From G965229605 sp965229605 (GTDB lineage Bacteria > Pseudomonadota > Alphaproteobacteria > CBDDJK01), in assembly GCA_965229605.1 (NCBI GenBank), contig OZ245892.1:1612001-1676000 (forward strand): a DNA stretch of 64,000 nt, in the 5' to 3' direction. Shown here one piece after another: positions 27,717 to 35,917 of this stretch. The notes under the pieces were generated by a model, which saw only the letters and a program-made list of their open reading frames with translations, had not been told where the DNA came from and did no database searches. Position 1 is the first letter of the stretch, and each line of letters begins with the position of its first letter. A program made the position numbers and the translations under genes.

Positions 27717-28676
27717 ATGTGCGGAATTGCAGGACGGATCCTCAATAGTCCCGGTAAAGCAGGTCAGGGCAAGGTGGGCCATGACCTGGTTGAATTGATG
27801 GATGCGCAGGAGCATCGCGGTGCAGACAGCACCGGCTTTGCCATTTACGGTCCGGTGCGCGAGAGCGGTTATGTGCTGCGCGGGATGGGTTTTGCGAAGT
27901 CTTTGATGGAGTCGGACCTTGATGATTTCAAGCATGTCCTTCGCGACCATGGTTCGGACTTTCTTTCGGAGCCCGAGATTCTGGTTGATGAGAACAAACA
28001 CTATTGCTTTCGGATGGAGATTTCTGATCCAAGGAATTTGGCGGGCTGGATTGAGGATGCAGATACTTTGAGCCATCGGATCGAGGTGCAAAGTTGCGGC
28101 AGAAGCTTGGAGATCATCAAGGATATTGGCGGGGCCCGGCAGGTGGCAGACAAACATGGCGTGCGCGAGATGACGGGGACTCACGGGCTTGGACATGCCA
28201 GGCTTGCGACTGAAAGTTCGGTGCTTCCCAATGCGTCGCATCCTTTCTGGGCGAGGCCTTTTTCGGATGTTGCCATCGTTCACAACGGCCAGATAACTGA
28301 TTATTTTACCTGGCGGGAAAAGCTGGAAAGAGCGGGCTATCGTTTCTTGACGGCCAATGATTCAGAGTTGATAGCGGTGTGGGTTTCCGACCAGATGAAG
28401 GCGGGTTTGACCATGGAGCAGGCGCTTAAAAAGTCGATCACGTCGATTGACGGCGTGTTCACCTATATGATTGCGACGACGCAGGGGATTGGCTTTGCAA
28501 AGGACCGTTTTGCGATGAAGCCTCTTGTGGCTATTGACCGGGACGGCGATCTTTCCATGGCGACCGAGGAGCAAGCCGTCCGGCGCATAATCAACGAAGA
28601 GGCAGAGGTAATCAACTATGACGGCCCGTCGCTTACTGGCCTGTGGAGCATTGGAGACTGGAGGCTTGCCGCATGA
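27717..28676 (+). CDS. Class II glutamine amidotransferase (GlxB/MgsA-like)
   Basis: A 319-residue Ntn-type glutaminase. The chosen ATG at 27717 gives MCGIAGR, placing the Cys nucleophile directly after the initiator Met; the longer TTG frame at 27675 would bury it and overlaps the operator. GLGHARLATES, IVHNGQITDY and TANDSELI are the family's glutamine-binding segments. An AAAGGAGAA ribosome site precedes it. With the next two genes it forms a split glutamate-synthase-like enzyme as in glxBCD of rhizobia or the MgsABC N-methylglutamate synthase of methylotrophs, where this subunit supplies or exchanges the amino group. The actual substrate here is unknown. Confidence 0.9.
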   Translation: MCGIAGRILNSPGKAGQGKVGHDLVELMDAQEHRGADSTGFAIYGPVRESGYVLRGMGFAKSLMESDLDDFKHVLRDHGSDFLSEPEILVDENKHYCFRMEISDPRNLAGWIEDADTLSHRIEVQSCGRSLEIIKDIGGARQVADKHGVREMTGTHGLGHARLATESSVLPNASHPFWARPFSDVAIVHNGQITDYFTWREKLERAGYRFLTANDSELIAVWVSDQMKAGLTMEQALKKSITSIDGVFTYMIATTQGIGFAKDRFAMKPLVAIDRDGDLSMATEEQAVRRIINEEAEVINYDGPSLTGLWSIGDWRLAA

Positions 28677-29365
28677 GTAAAGTGGTTATTGACATTGGCA
28701 ATCGCCCGGTCAGGCAAGTCAATGAAGAGATCCTTGAGGCGGTATCTGGGGGGCAGGAAGTCCGGGTTGTGAATACTTTGTCCCGGCATAATCTGGGCGT
28801 AGGCTTGCCGGACAAGGCCAGGATCAGTTTTGAGGGATCGGTTGGCTATTATTGTGGAGGCCTGAATACAGGGGCTGAAATTTCGATAGAGCGCAACTGC
28901 GGGTGGGCGGTTGGCGAGGGGATGTCGAAGGGTCATATCACGGTTGGCGGGCGTGCTGGCATGTCGTGCGGTGCGGCGATGATGGGGGGGACAATCCACG
29001 TTAAGGGGGATACGGGTCCGCGCTGTGGTGTTGCGATGAAAGGCGGGAATATAATTGTTGAAGGCAAGATAGGCTACCAGTCGGGTTTTATGGCACATTC
29101 GGGCAAGATCATTGCGCTTGGCGGCGGCGGAGAAAGCTGCGCCGATGCGCTGTGGCAAGGTGAAGTCTGGGTTGCTGGCGAGGTAGAGAGCTTTGGCGTT
29201 GATGTTAATGTGGTTGAGCCGACTGCAGAGGAGGTGGCCGAGGTTGATGCACTTCTGGAGCCACTTGGCCTGGTTGACAGCCGTCGTAACTGGCGCAAAC
29301 TGGTTTCGGCACAGAGGCTTTGGTATTTTGAATCGAGGGATGCAAGCGCATGGCTGATGATCTGA
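28673..29365 (+). CDS. GXGXG-domain protein (GlxC/MgsB-like subunit)
   Basis: A 230-residue protein corresponding to the C-terminal beta-helix of glutamate synthase. Glycine-rich turns repeat about every 18-20 residues (GGRAGMSCGAAMMGG, GDTGPRCGVAMKGG, GKIGYQSGFM). The ATG at 28673 overlaps the previous stop as ATGA and has GGAGG upstream. It overlaps the next gene by 16 nt. It probably acts as the structural core of a three-subunit synthase with its neighbours. Confidence 0.9.
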   Translation: MSKVVIDIGNRPVRQVNEEILEAVSGGQEVRVVNTLSRHNLGVGLPDKARISFEGSVGYYCGGLNTGAEISIERNCGWAVGEGMSKGHITVGGRAGMSCGAAMMGGTIHVKGDTGPRCGVAMKGGNIIVEGKIGYQSGFMAHSGKIIALGGGGESCADALWQGEVWVAGEVESFGVDVNVVEPTAEEVAEVDALLEPLGLVDSRRNWRKLVSAQRLWYFESRDASAWLMI

Positions 29366-30780
29366 AAAAATCTTATGACTATCCCTTTGAGTTACCGGAT
29401 GAGGAAGAAATCCGCTTTAATGATGCTGGGGCCATTGAAGGCCGTCCGGCAGGTGTTCCAAGTTCGTATGATGAAGGGGGCTCGACCCGCTGGACGCCGG
29501 AGGCAATATCCGAAGTCCATGCGCTGGCACAGCTTGGCCGTTATCAGGTGCGCGGTTACAATACGTTCAATAAAAGGATGCCGACCTTTGATGACCTGAC
29601 GTTCGTTCCGGCAACCATGACACGCTTGCCGCTGGAAGGATACCGGGAAAGCTGCGACACCACGACCATTCTGGGAGGCGGTCGCGGACCGGATGTGGTG
29701 GCAAGGCCGCTTGAATTGAAAATACCGATCTATATCGCCTCTATGTCCTTTGGCGCATTGTCGGCCTCGGCAAAGGCGTCACTTGGCTTTGGCGCCTCGA
29801 AAGTCGGCACGATGACCTGTACGGGCGAAGGCGGCATGCTGGAAGAAGAGCGTGAAGCGTCACAAAAACTGGTCTATCAGATGTCACCTGCCCGCTATGG
29901 CATTGACCTTGATCACCTTAGAAGGGCCGATGGTCTTGAAATCGTTGTCGGACAAGGGGCCAAGCCGGGGACAGGCGGCTTATTGCTTGGCATGAAGGTC
30001 AGTCCCCGTGTCTCGCAGATGCGCACTTTGCCAGAAGGCGTAGACCAACGCTCGACAATTCGACATCCTGATTTCCTGGGTGCCGATGATCTTTCTGTCA
30101 AAATTGAAGAACTTCGGATCGCGACAAATTATCAGGTGCCGATTTCCCTCAAGATGGGCGCGACACGTCCACGCTATGATGTGGCGATTGCTGCCAAGGC
30201 CGGGGCAGATATTATCGTTGTCGACGGGGCCGAGGGGGGAACCGGAGCCTCACCAGAATTATTACTCAATCACACAGGCATTCCCAATATGAGTGCTATT
30301 CGGGCCGCACGCGAAAGCCTTGATGAATGTGGCATGTCCGGCAAGGTCAGCCTTGTGGCTGCGGGCGGTATTCGCTCGGGCGTTGATGCAGCCAAATGTC
30401 TGGCTCTGGGGGCTGATGCTGTGATGATTGGCAATGCCGCAATGATCGCCATGGGCTGTAACTCCCCCCGCTATATTGAGGATTATAAGAAACTCGGCAC
30501 CTCGCCGGGGGCCTGTCATCATTGTCATACCGGCATGTGTCCGGTCGGGGTGGCAACTCAGGACCCTGAACTGGAGAAACGCATGAATCCAAAAGCGGGG
30601 GCAGAGCGTGTGGCGCGTTATTTGACAGCGATGACGATGGAAATCACGGCGCTGGCCAAAGCCTGCGGGAAATCATCGGTCCATAATCTTGAAGTTGAGG
30701 ATCTTCGCGCCTTGAGTTTTGAGGCTTCTGCCTTTACCGGGGTGAAGATGGCAGGCATTGATCGAGCCTTTGAGTGGTGA
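29350..30780 (+). CDS. FMN-binding glutamate synthase-like protein (GlxD/MgsC-like)
   Basis: A 476-residue protein matching the FMN and iron-sulfur synthase domain of glutamate synthase. FMN-barrel signatures include IYIASMSFGALSASAK, IVVDGAEGGTGASPE and LVAAGGIRSGVDAAK. The cluster cysteines lie in PGACHHCHTGMCPVGVATQD. It is the third part of a GltB-like enzyme split over three genes, as in N-methylglutamate synthase, which makes N-methylglutamate from methylamine and glutamate. Presence beside a microcompartment suggests a related N-substituted glutamate. Whether it runs as a synthase or dehydrogenase is not known. Confidence 0.92.
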   Translation: MADDLKKSYDYPFELPDEEEIRFNDAGAIEGRPAGVPSSYDEGGSTRWTPEAISEVHALAQLGRYQVRGYNTFNKRMPTFDDLTFVPATMTRLPLEGYRESCDTTTILGGGRGPDVVARPLELKIPIYIASMSFGALSASAKASLGFGASKVGTMTCTGEGGMLEEEREASQKLVYQMSPARYGIDLDHLRRADGLEIVVGQGAKPGTGGLLLGMKVSPRVSQMRTLPEGVDQRSTIRHPDFLGADDLSVKIEELRIATNYQVPISLKMGATRPRYDVAIAAKAGADIIVVDGAEGGTGASPELLLNHTGIPNMSAIRAARESLDECGMSGKVSLVAAGGIRSGVDAAKCLALGADAVMIGNAAMIAMGCNSPRYIEDYKKLGTSPGACHHCHTGMCPVGVATQDPELEKRMNPKAGAERVARYLTAMTMEITALAKACGKSSVHNLEVEDLRALSFEASAFTGVKMAGIDRAFEW

Positions 30781-30787
30781 TCAAATC

Positions 30788-31480
30788 ATGAAAATTGCTG
30801 TCCTTGATCTGACAACCCATCCCGAGAAATATTTAGGTGGCCTGCCCCGGATTTACACGCAGATTGACCGCTGGCTTTCGCCCTGTCTGCCGGAGGCTGA
30901 ATTGGTGGCCTATGATATTGCGGAAGGCGGTCAAAAACTTCCTTCAACCGCCGACTTTGACGGGCTTGTGGTGAGCGGTTCTGAACTTGGAGTCTATGAT
31001 GAAGCGGTCTGGATGCAGCCGCTTCGACGATTATTAAAAGATGCAAAAGCAGCCAAAAAGCCTGTATTCGGCATTTGTTTTGGTCATCAGATCATGGCAG
31101 ACACCTTTGGCGGAAAAGCAGAAAAGGCAGAAGTGGGCAGCCAGCTGGGCGCAAGGTCATTCACAGATTCAAACGGCAGTAAAATTGATGCCTATGTCTG
31201 GCATCAGGATCAGGTGACAAAAGTGCCACCGGGGGCCAGCGTTGTTGCCTCTGCCAGCTATTGTCCAGTCGCCGCCCTTGACTATGATTTTCCGGCAATG
31301 TCTGTTCAGTTTCACCCTGAATATAGCGAAACTCACCTTCGGGAGCTTTATGACCGGCTCCCTGAAACCATCCTCTCTGAGGAATCGCGCAAGAAAGCCG
31401 TGGAGTCTTTTAAAGGGGTCACCGTTCCCGCTGATCTTCATGCGCAGGAAGTCGCGGCTTTTTTCAGAAAACATATCTAG
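30788..31480 (+). CDS. Class I glutamine amidotransferase-like protein
   Basis: A 230-residue stand-alone GATase1 domain. The triad is visible: Cys97 in VFGICFGHQIMADTFGG, and His and Glu in VQFHPEYSE. Stand-alone members of this fold hydrolyse gamma-glutamyl bonds or supply ammonia. Next to a glutamine-synthetase-like ligase, a gamma-glutamyl-amide hydrolase role (as PuuD plays in putrescine breakdown, though PuuD is a different subfamily) is attractive but unproven. The ATG at 30788 is preferred to an in-frame upstream Met that overlaps the previous gene. It is convergent with the FAD oxidase gene, which ends 9 nt away. Confidence 0.85.
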   Translation: MKIAVLDLTTHPEKYLGGLPRIYTQIDRWLSPCLPEAELVAYDIAEGGQKLPSTADFDGLVVSGSELGVYDEAVWMQPLRRLLKDAKAAKKPVFGICFGHQIMADTFGGKAEKAEVGSQLGARSFTDSNGSKIDAYVWHQDQVTKVPPGASVVASASYCPVAALDYDFPAMSVQFHPEYSETHLRELYDRLPETILSEESRKKAVESFKGVTVPADLHAQEVAAFFRKHI

Positions 31481-31489
31481 GATCAGGAG

Positions 31490-32632
31490 CTAACGACCGC
31501 TTGGACTTTCCTTCGGGCTTAATTTGCGGCGACCCTTCACCTTGAAACGCTCCGCCGTGCCATAATCTTTCAGCGCGACACCGGCCACAAAATCGCCGAA
31601 CACTGGACCATGTTTGAACAGATGCCCGGAGCATCCACCCGCAAACAGAACATTTTTATGCTCAGGATGCCAGTCAACAATGAAATGTGTGTCCGGGGTC
31701 AGGATCACCTGATTAAACTTGGAATCAACCACGCGCTGGCCAATCAGACCCGGCAAACGATGCTGGATATAGCTTCTGGTTTTGTTAAGCGCGTTCTTTT
31801 CAATCAAACGCTCGTCATTATTGATATCAATCGGCGTATGGGGAATGACAACCGCTGCCTTGACCCCCGACCCTTCTGATGACGGAATACCAAAGGACCC
31901 CTGCCCGTGATCAATCCAGCACGGCATATTTTCCATATCAAACTGGTCTGACCCGTCCGGCGTTGACGTATAAAGAACATTAATGCCCATGATAACTGAA
32001 ATTGGCGCGATGGTTTTACGAAACATTTCTGCCATCCAGGCCCCGGTTGCAATCACGATGATATCGGCTTCAAGGGGTTTGCCATCCAGCATCGGGCGTT
32101 CGTTCACATCGGTGGTGACGGTGCCGCGCAGGACCTTTCCACCCTCTTTCTTAAAAAGCGCAAGCGTGGTTATGACACAGCGATGCGCCATCAAAAGTCC
32201 CGCCTCCGGCTCAAACAGCGCATATTGAATTTCATCAACCTTGAACTGAGGAAACCGCGCACGGATATCGGCCTGCGAAAACCGGTAATAGGGGACTCCA
32301 ACCTTGTCAAACGTCTGCGAGGTTGCATCCTCCCAGTCGCAATGCCCCCCGGTCGCAAGGATCAGGGCCCCGCATTCATACATCAGGTTCTGGCCGGTTT
32401 CGGCCTGCAATTCCAGCCAGCGAGACCGGCTTTCACGCGCCCAGCGTGTGTAGAATTCATCGCGCCCGGAAATCGCCCGGATAACCCGGTTATAGTCGCT
32501 GGAGGCGGCTCTTGCATGGCCGGGCTCCCAACGGTCGATCAAGGTCACCTGCGCGCCCCGGCGCTGAAGATGAAGGGCCGTCATGGTGCCAGCAATGCCG
32601 CCACCGACAACATAAACTTTTTCTCTTAGCAT
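31490..32632 (-). CDS. FAD-dependent amine oxidoreductase, sarcosine/N-methyltryptophan oxidase-like
   Basis: A 380-residue DAO-family flavoenzyme. FAD binding starts at VYVVGGGIAGTMTALHLQRRG; ASSDYNRVIRAISG and the C-terminal GCSGHLFKHGPVFGDFVA match the monomeric sarcosine oxidase/MTOX branch. The Cys that binds FAD covalently in sarcosine oxidase is missing: the aligned stretch reads FNQVILTPDTHFIVD. Known relatives oxidise secondary amines R-CH2-NH-R' to an aldehyde plus amine, or gamma-glutamyl-putrescine (PuuB). An N-alkylglutamate made by the MgsABC-like proteins would be a logical substrate. The ATG at 32632 (AAGGGTGAT upstream) is preferred over a frame to 32698 that runs through the operator. 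Confidence 0.87.
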   Translation of the reverse strand: MLREKVYVVGGGIAGTMTALHLQRRGAQVTLIDRWEPGHARAASSDYNRVIRAISGRDEFYTRWARESRSRWLELQAETGQNLMYECGALILATGGHCDWEDATSQTFDKVGVPYYRFSQADIRARFPQFKVDEIQYALFEPEAGLLMAHRCVITTLALFKKEGGKVLRGTVTTDVNERPMLDGKPLEADIIVIATGAWMAEMFRKTIAPISVIMGINVLYTSTPDGSDQFDMENMPCWIDHGQGSFGIPSSEGSGVKAAVVIPHTPIDINNDERLIEKNALNKTRSYIQHRLPGLIGQRVVDSKFNQVILTPDTHFIVDWHPEHKNVLFAGGCSGHLFKHGPVFGDFVAGVALKDYGTAERFKVKGRRKLSPKESPSGR

Positions 32633-32650
32633 GCTAAAATCACCCTTGCC

Positions 32651-32678
32651 GTATACTGTATAATTGTATACAGTATAC
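32651..32678. promoter_or_regulatory. Putative GntR operator, 12-bp inverted repeat between divergent operons
   Basis: Arms GTATACTGTATA (32651-32662) and TATACAGTATAC (32667-32678) are perfectly complementary around four bases. The site lies between the FAD oxidase (minus strand) and the microcompartment operon (plus strand) and shares its core with the operators at 27619 and 27681. Confidence 0.75.
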
Positions 32679-32785
32679 AAAATGCAGCTTATTGGCAAGC
32701 CCTGTGCCAGAGTATAATAAAGAGATGATAGCGCATAATAAAGGCATCATAGGGCGCAATAACGAGCTAAAAAGGGAGGACTAAC

Positions 32786-34093
32786 ATGCCAGATCAAGAT
32801 TTTTCACTGCCAGAAGGGACACATACCGTTGTTCTGGGTTTAGGCGATCTTAACGGGATCATGCGCGGCAAGCGCATACCTTCAAGCCATTGGGACACCA
32901 TCTGCAAAAACGGCAATGCCTTGTCTATTGCGCTTTTTGCATTGGATATGACGTGTGATGTCTGGGATACGCCCTATGTCAATTTTGATAACGGCTATCC
33001 TGACATGCATATGTTCCCGTCAACCAAGCCGATTGCGCTGCCCTGGGAGCCCGGGGTTGCCATGGCATTTGCCCGCGTTGAGGGCATGGACCATAAGCCT
33101 GTTCCGATTGACCCGCGCAATGCGCTTGTTTCTCAGGTGGAGCGTGCAGAAAAGATGGGATTTACGCTTCAGGTCGGGACCGAGCTGGAGTTTCATCTGC
33201 TTGACCCGGAAACGCTGGAGCCAAGAGATCAGGGCATTCAGGTGTACGGTCTGGAACGGGCAGCCGAGCTTGAGCATGTTCTTGGCCCCATCAGACGCCA
33301 GATCAACGAATGCGGGATTCCGATTGAACAATCGAACCCGGAATATGCGCCGGGCCAGGTTGAGGTGAATATCCGCTATGCGGATGCGCTGCTTGCGGCT
33401 GACCGGGTTGTGATGTTCCGCACGCTGGTCAAGCAGTTGGCGGCTGCCCATGGCTACAAGGCGACATTTATGGCCAAACCGTTTTTTGAACATTCCGGCA
33501 ATGGTTTCCATGCCCATTATTCTCTCTGGAAAGACGGCAAGAATACTTTTGCCAATGGGGGGAAGCTGAGCGACACGGGTCGTCATTTCCTTGGTGGTAT
33601 GCAAAGCCGGATGGCTGAAAATGCGGTCTGTGGCTCTGCCACGGTCAATGGCTATCGCCGCCGCCAGCCTTTCAGTTTCTGCCCGATTAACACAAGCTGG
33701 GGCATCGACAACCGCACGGTCGGCCTGCGCGTGATTGAAGGCAGTGACAGTGCGGTGCGGGTTGAAAAGCGTGATGCGGGGGCGGATTGCAATCCCTATT
33801 ATCTGCTGGCAGCCGATATTGCTGCGGGTCTTGATGGCATAGAGAAATCTATCGAGCCCGGCCCGATATGTGAAGGCAACGGGTATGAACTGGAAGATGA
33901 ACCGCCGATTCCGACTGATCTTGGCACGGCCATCAAGCTGGCCCGGGAGTCGGACTGGTTAAAGAATGTGATGGGCGAGATGCGCTGGGAGCTTTACCTG
34001 CAACAAAGTGAAAGGGAGCTGGCGTTTTTCAACGATTATCTTGCCAATCAGGTGACATCGCATGAGCGCGCGCGGTATTTGAGTAATTTCTGA
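32786..34093 (+). CDS. Glutamine synthetase-like ligase (gamma-glutamylamide synthetase type)
   Basis: A 435-residue protein of the glutamine synthetase superfamily, shaped like gamma-glutamylmethylamide, gamma-glutamylputrescine or gamma-glutamylethanolamide synthetases. The metal/substrate segments LQVGTELEFHLLD, PGQVEVNIRYADALLAAD and GNGFHAHYSLW are clear, as is RVIEGSDSAVRVEKRDAGADCNPY. It is likely to join glutamate to an amine with ATP rather than to make glutamine. GGGAGGA is a strong ribosome site. It is the first gene of an eight-gene operon that continues into the shell genes; its stop overlaps the BMC-P start by one base. The amine is unknown. Confidence 0.9.
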   Translation: MPDQDFSLPEGTHTVVLGLGDLNGIMRGKRIPSSHWDTICKNGNALSIALFALDMTCDVWDTPYVNFDNGYPDMHMFPSTKPIALPWEPGVAMAFARVEGMDHKPVPIDPRNALVSQVERAEKMGFTLQVGTELEFHLLDPETLEPRDQGIQVYGLERAAELEHVLGPIRRQINECGIPIEQSNPEYAPGQVEVNIRYADALLAADRVVMFRTLVKQLAAAHGYKATFMAKPFFEHSGNGFHAHYSLWKDGKNTFANGGKLSDTGRHFLGGMQSRMAENAVCGSATVNGYRRRQPFSFCPINTSWGIDNRTVGLRVIEGSDSAVRVEKRDAGADCNPYYLLAADIAAGLDGIEKSIEPGPICEGNGYELEDEPPIPTDLGTAIKLARESDWLKNVMGEMRWELYLQQSERELAFFNDYLANQVTSHERARYLSNF

Positions 34094-34365
34094 TGAAGCT
34101 TGCGATTGTCACAGGAACGGTTACGGCAACGGCGAAAGACCCGCAGCTTGTGGGTCAGAAGCTGCTGGTTTGCGACTGCATTGATGCGTCGGGAAAGGTG
34201 ACGGAGCCTGCCCTGGTTGCAACCGATTCACTTGGTGCTGGTGTTGGCAACAAGGTCCTGGTTGTTACAGGCTCTGCTGCCAGAATGCTGAGCGGCACGT
34301 CTGGTGTGCCGGTGGATGCGGCGATATGCGGAATTATTGATCAGGTTGAAGTAAAATCTAAATAG
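34093..34365 (+). CDS. Microcompartment vertex shell protein, BMC-P (EutN/CcmL family)
   Basis: A 90-residue pentamer-forming shell protein that caps the vertices of a bacterial microcompartment. The family pattern is complete: IVTGTVTATAKDPQLVGQKLL, ATDSLGAGVGNKVLVVTGSAAR and VDAAICGIIDQVEV. It overlaps the preceding ligase gene by one base, so ligase and shell are translationally coupled. Confidence 0.96.
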   Translation: MKLAIVTGTVTATAKDPQLVGQKLLVCDCIDASGKVTEPALVATDSLGAGVGNKVLVVTGSAARMLSGTSGVPVDAAICGIIDQVEVKSK

Positions 34366-34385
34366 TTAACCAAAGGAGAAATAAA

Positions 34386-34682
34386 ATGGCTAAACCAACC
34401 CCCGGGCAAGCAGCCCTTGGTATGATTGAGACTCGCGGTCTTGTAGCTTCGATGGAAGCGGCGGATGCGATGGTGAAGGCTGCGAGTGTAAATATTGTGG
34501 CCCAGCATAGAGCGGGCGGCGGTCTTGTTGCGACGCTGGTGCGTGGAGAGGTCGGCGCGGTTAAAGCGGCGACTGATGCGGGCGCGACGGCTGCCAACAA
34601 GGTTGGCGAGGTTGTATCGGTTCATGTGATTGCCCGCCCGCATGACGAGCTTGAGGCGATTATAGACGGTCTTTCCGGCTAG
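34386..34682 (+). CDS. Microcompartment hexameric shell protein, BMC-H
   Basis: A 98-residue single BMC-domain protein forming the hexagonal tiles of the shell. It opens with ALGMIETRGLVASMEAADAM and contains GEVGAVKAATDAG, both diagnostic. It is preceded by AAAGGAGAA. Only one BMC-H gene occurs in the locus, a minimal set compared with pdu or eut. Confidence 0.97.
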   Translation: MAKPTPGQAALGMIETRGLVASMEAADAMVKAASVNIVAQHRAGGGLVATLVRGEVGAVKAATDAGATAANKVGEVVSVHVIARPHDELEAIIDGLSG

Positions 34683-34714
34683 GCATCAAGTGACAAGCAA
34701 TCGCGGCCCCCATA

Positions 34715-35917
34715 ATGAGTTCGGGCATGAGTTCGGAATTTATTGAGTTTGCTGAAGCCGCCGCAGCGGGTCGGAAGGGCGCAGAAGCCGCTCCCCGGCT
34801 CAATTTGCAAAAAGTGGCTGTTTTGGGCGGGCAGGCTGATGCCCGGCTTTTTGCCGGACTTTGCCTTTCAGAAGGGGCAGAGGTCACGCTTTTTTCGGCT
34901 TACGGCAGCGAGCTTTCTGCACTGCGTAGCGGGTCCGGTATAAGCCTGCGCGGAGCCGGACCGGTCGGGGTTTATCAGGTTGACCGCAAAGACAGCCCGT
35001 CGGTTCGCTTGACGGCCGAGCTTGATGTGGCGGTAAATGATGCGGACCTCATCTTTCTGACCGGCCCCATTCATAAACAGCGCACCTATGCGATGGTGCT
35101 GGCCGATCACCTTAAAGACGGTCAGGTGCTTGTCCTTTGCCCCGGCAGATCATTGGGGGCTTTAGAAACCGCCTGGATGCTGCGCATTGGGGGGTGTCGT
35201 GCGGACATTACCATTGTTGAAATTCAGGGACTTCCCTACTGGATTGCTCAGGAAGGGTCGGTGCTGCATTTAAGCGAACGCGGAAAGCTGCAAACTGCCA
35301 CCCTGCCCAGAAACCGCCCCGCTGTTGTTGAGGCACTCAACCGCTTCTTTCCTCATCTTCACCCCGTGGACAATGTGCTTGCATCAGGCTTTTCAGACGG
35401 CTCTGCACTGGTCGAATTTCCAGCCCTGCTTTTAGGTGGCCCGGCCATGGGGTCCGGTGCCTTGAAAATCCCGATGGGCGGAACACCACTTGAAGAGAAC
35501 ACGAATTTTGCCAATCTGATTGGTTCTGAACAACGCACTTTAATTGAAAAGCTGGCAGCCGAACGCATCGCCGTTGCCGAAAGGTTCGGGGTGCGCATAA
35601 TGCCTGACGTTGATTCATGGATAGACTCATACGCCGGGGCCAGCAAAGGAAGCGGCTGCCGACCGGTGCCGGGTGCAGAAGAAGCAAAAGCGATTTTGCG
35701 GGATGGCGTGATCGGTTCACTGGTGCCTTTGATTTCTGCGGCAGAGCTTGCCGGGGTCGATGTTCCACTCACGCGCTCCATGGTCACAATCGCGTCAAAC
35801 CTGTTGGGCGCAGATATCGCTTCTGCCGGGCGGCGGCTGGATACGATTGGCATTCGCGACAATGAACTGGACAGTGCCAGGCTGCGGATGGATGAAATTG
35901 CGACAGGAAATGCATAA
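34715..35917 (+). CDS. NAD(P)-dependent opine dehydrogenase-like protein
   Basis: A 400-residue protein. A Rossmann segment KVAVLGGQADARLFAGLCLSEG begins near residue 32, and the C-terminal helical half contains MGGTPLEENTNFANLIGSEQ, as in the octopine/nopaline dehydrogenase superfamily. These enzymes make or split N-(carboxyalkyl)amino acids, so an N-substituted glutamate is a fitting substrate. Residues 1-25 (SSEFIEFAEAAAAGRKGA) could form a short amphipathic helix and might be an encapsulation peptide; this is speculative. ATG 34715 or 34727 could be the start. It lies between BMC-H and aldehyde dehydrogenase genes. Confidence 0.7.
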   Translation: MSSGMSSEFIEFAEAAAAGRKGAEAAPRLNLQKVAVLGGQADARLFAGLCLSEGAEVTLFSAYGSELSALRSGSGISLRGAGPVGVYQVDRKDSPSVRLTAELDVAVNDADLIFLTGPIHKQRTYAMVLADHLKDGQVLVLCPGRSLGALETAWMLRIGGCRADITIVEIQGLPYWIAQEGSVLHLSERGKLQTATLPRNRPAVVEALNRFFPHLHPVDNVLASGFSDGSALVEFPALLLGGPAMGSGALKIPMGGTPLEENTNFANLIGSEQRTLIEKLAAERIAVAERFGVRIMPDVDSWIDSYAGASKGSGCRPVPGAEEAKAILRDGVIGSLVPLISAAELAGVDVPLTRSMVTIASNLLGADIASAGRRLDTIGIRDNELDSARLRMDEIATGNA

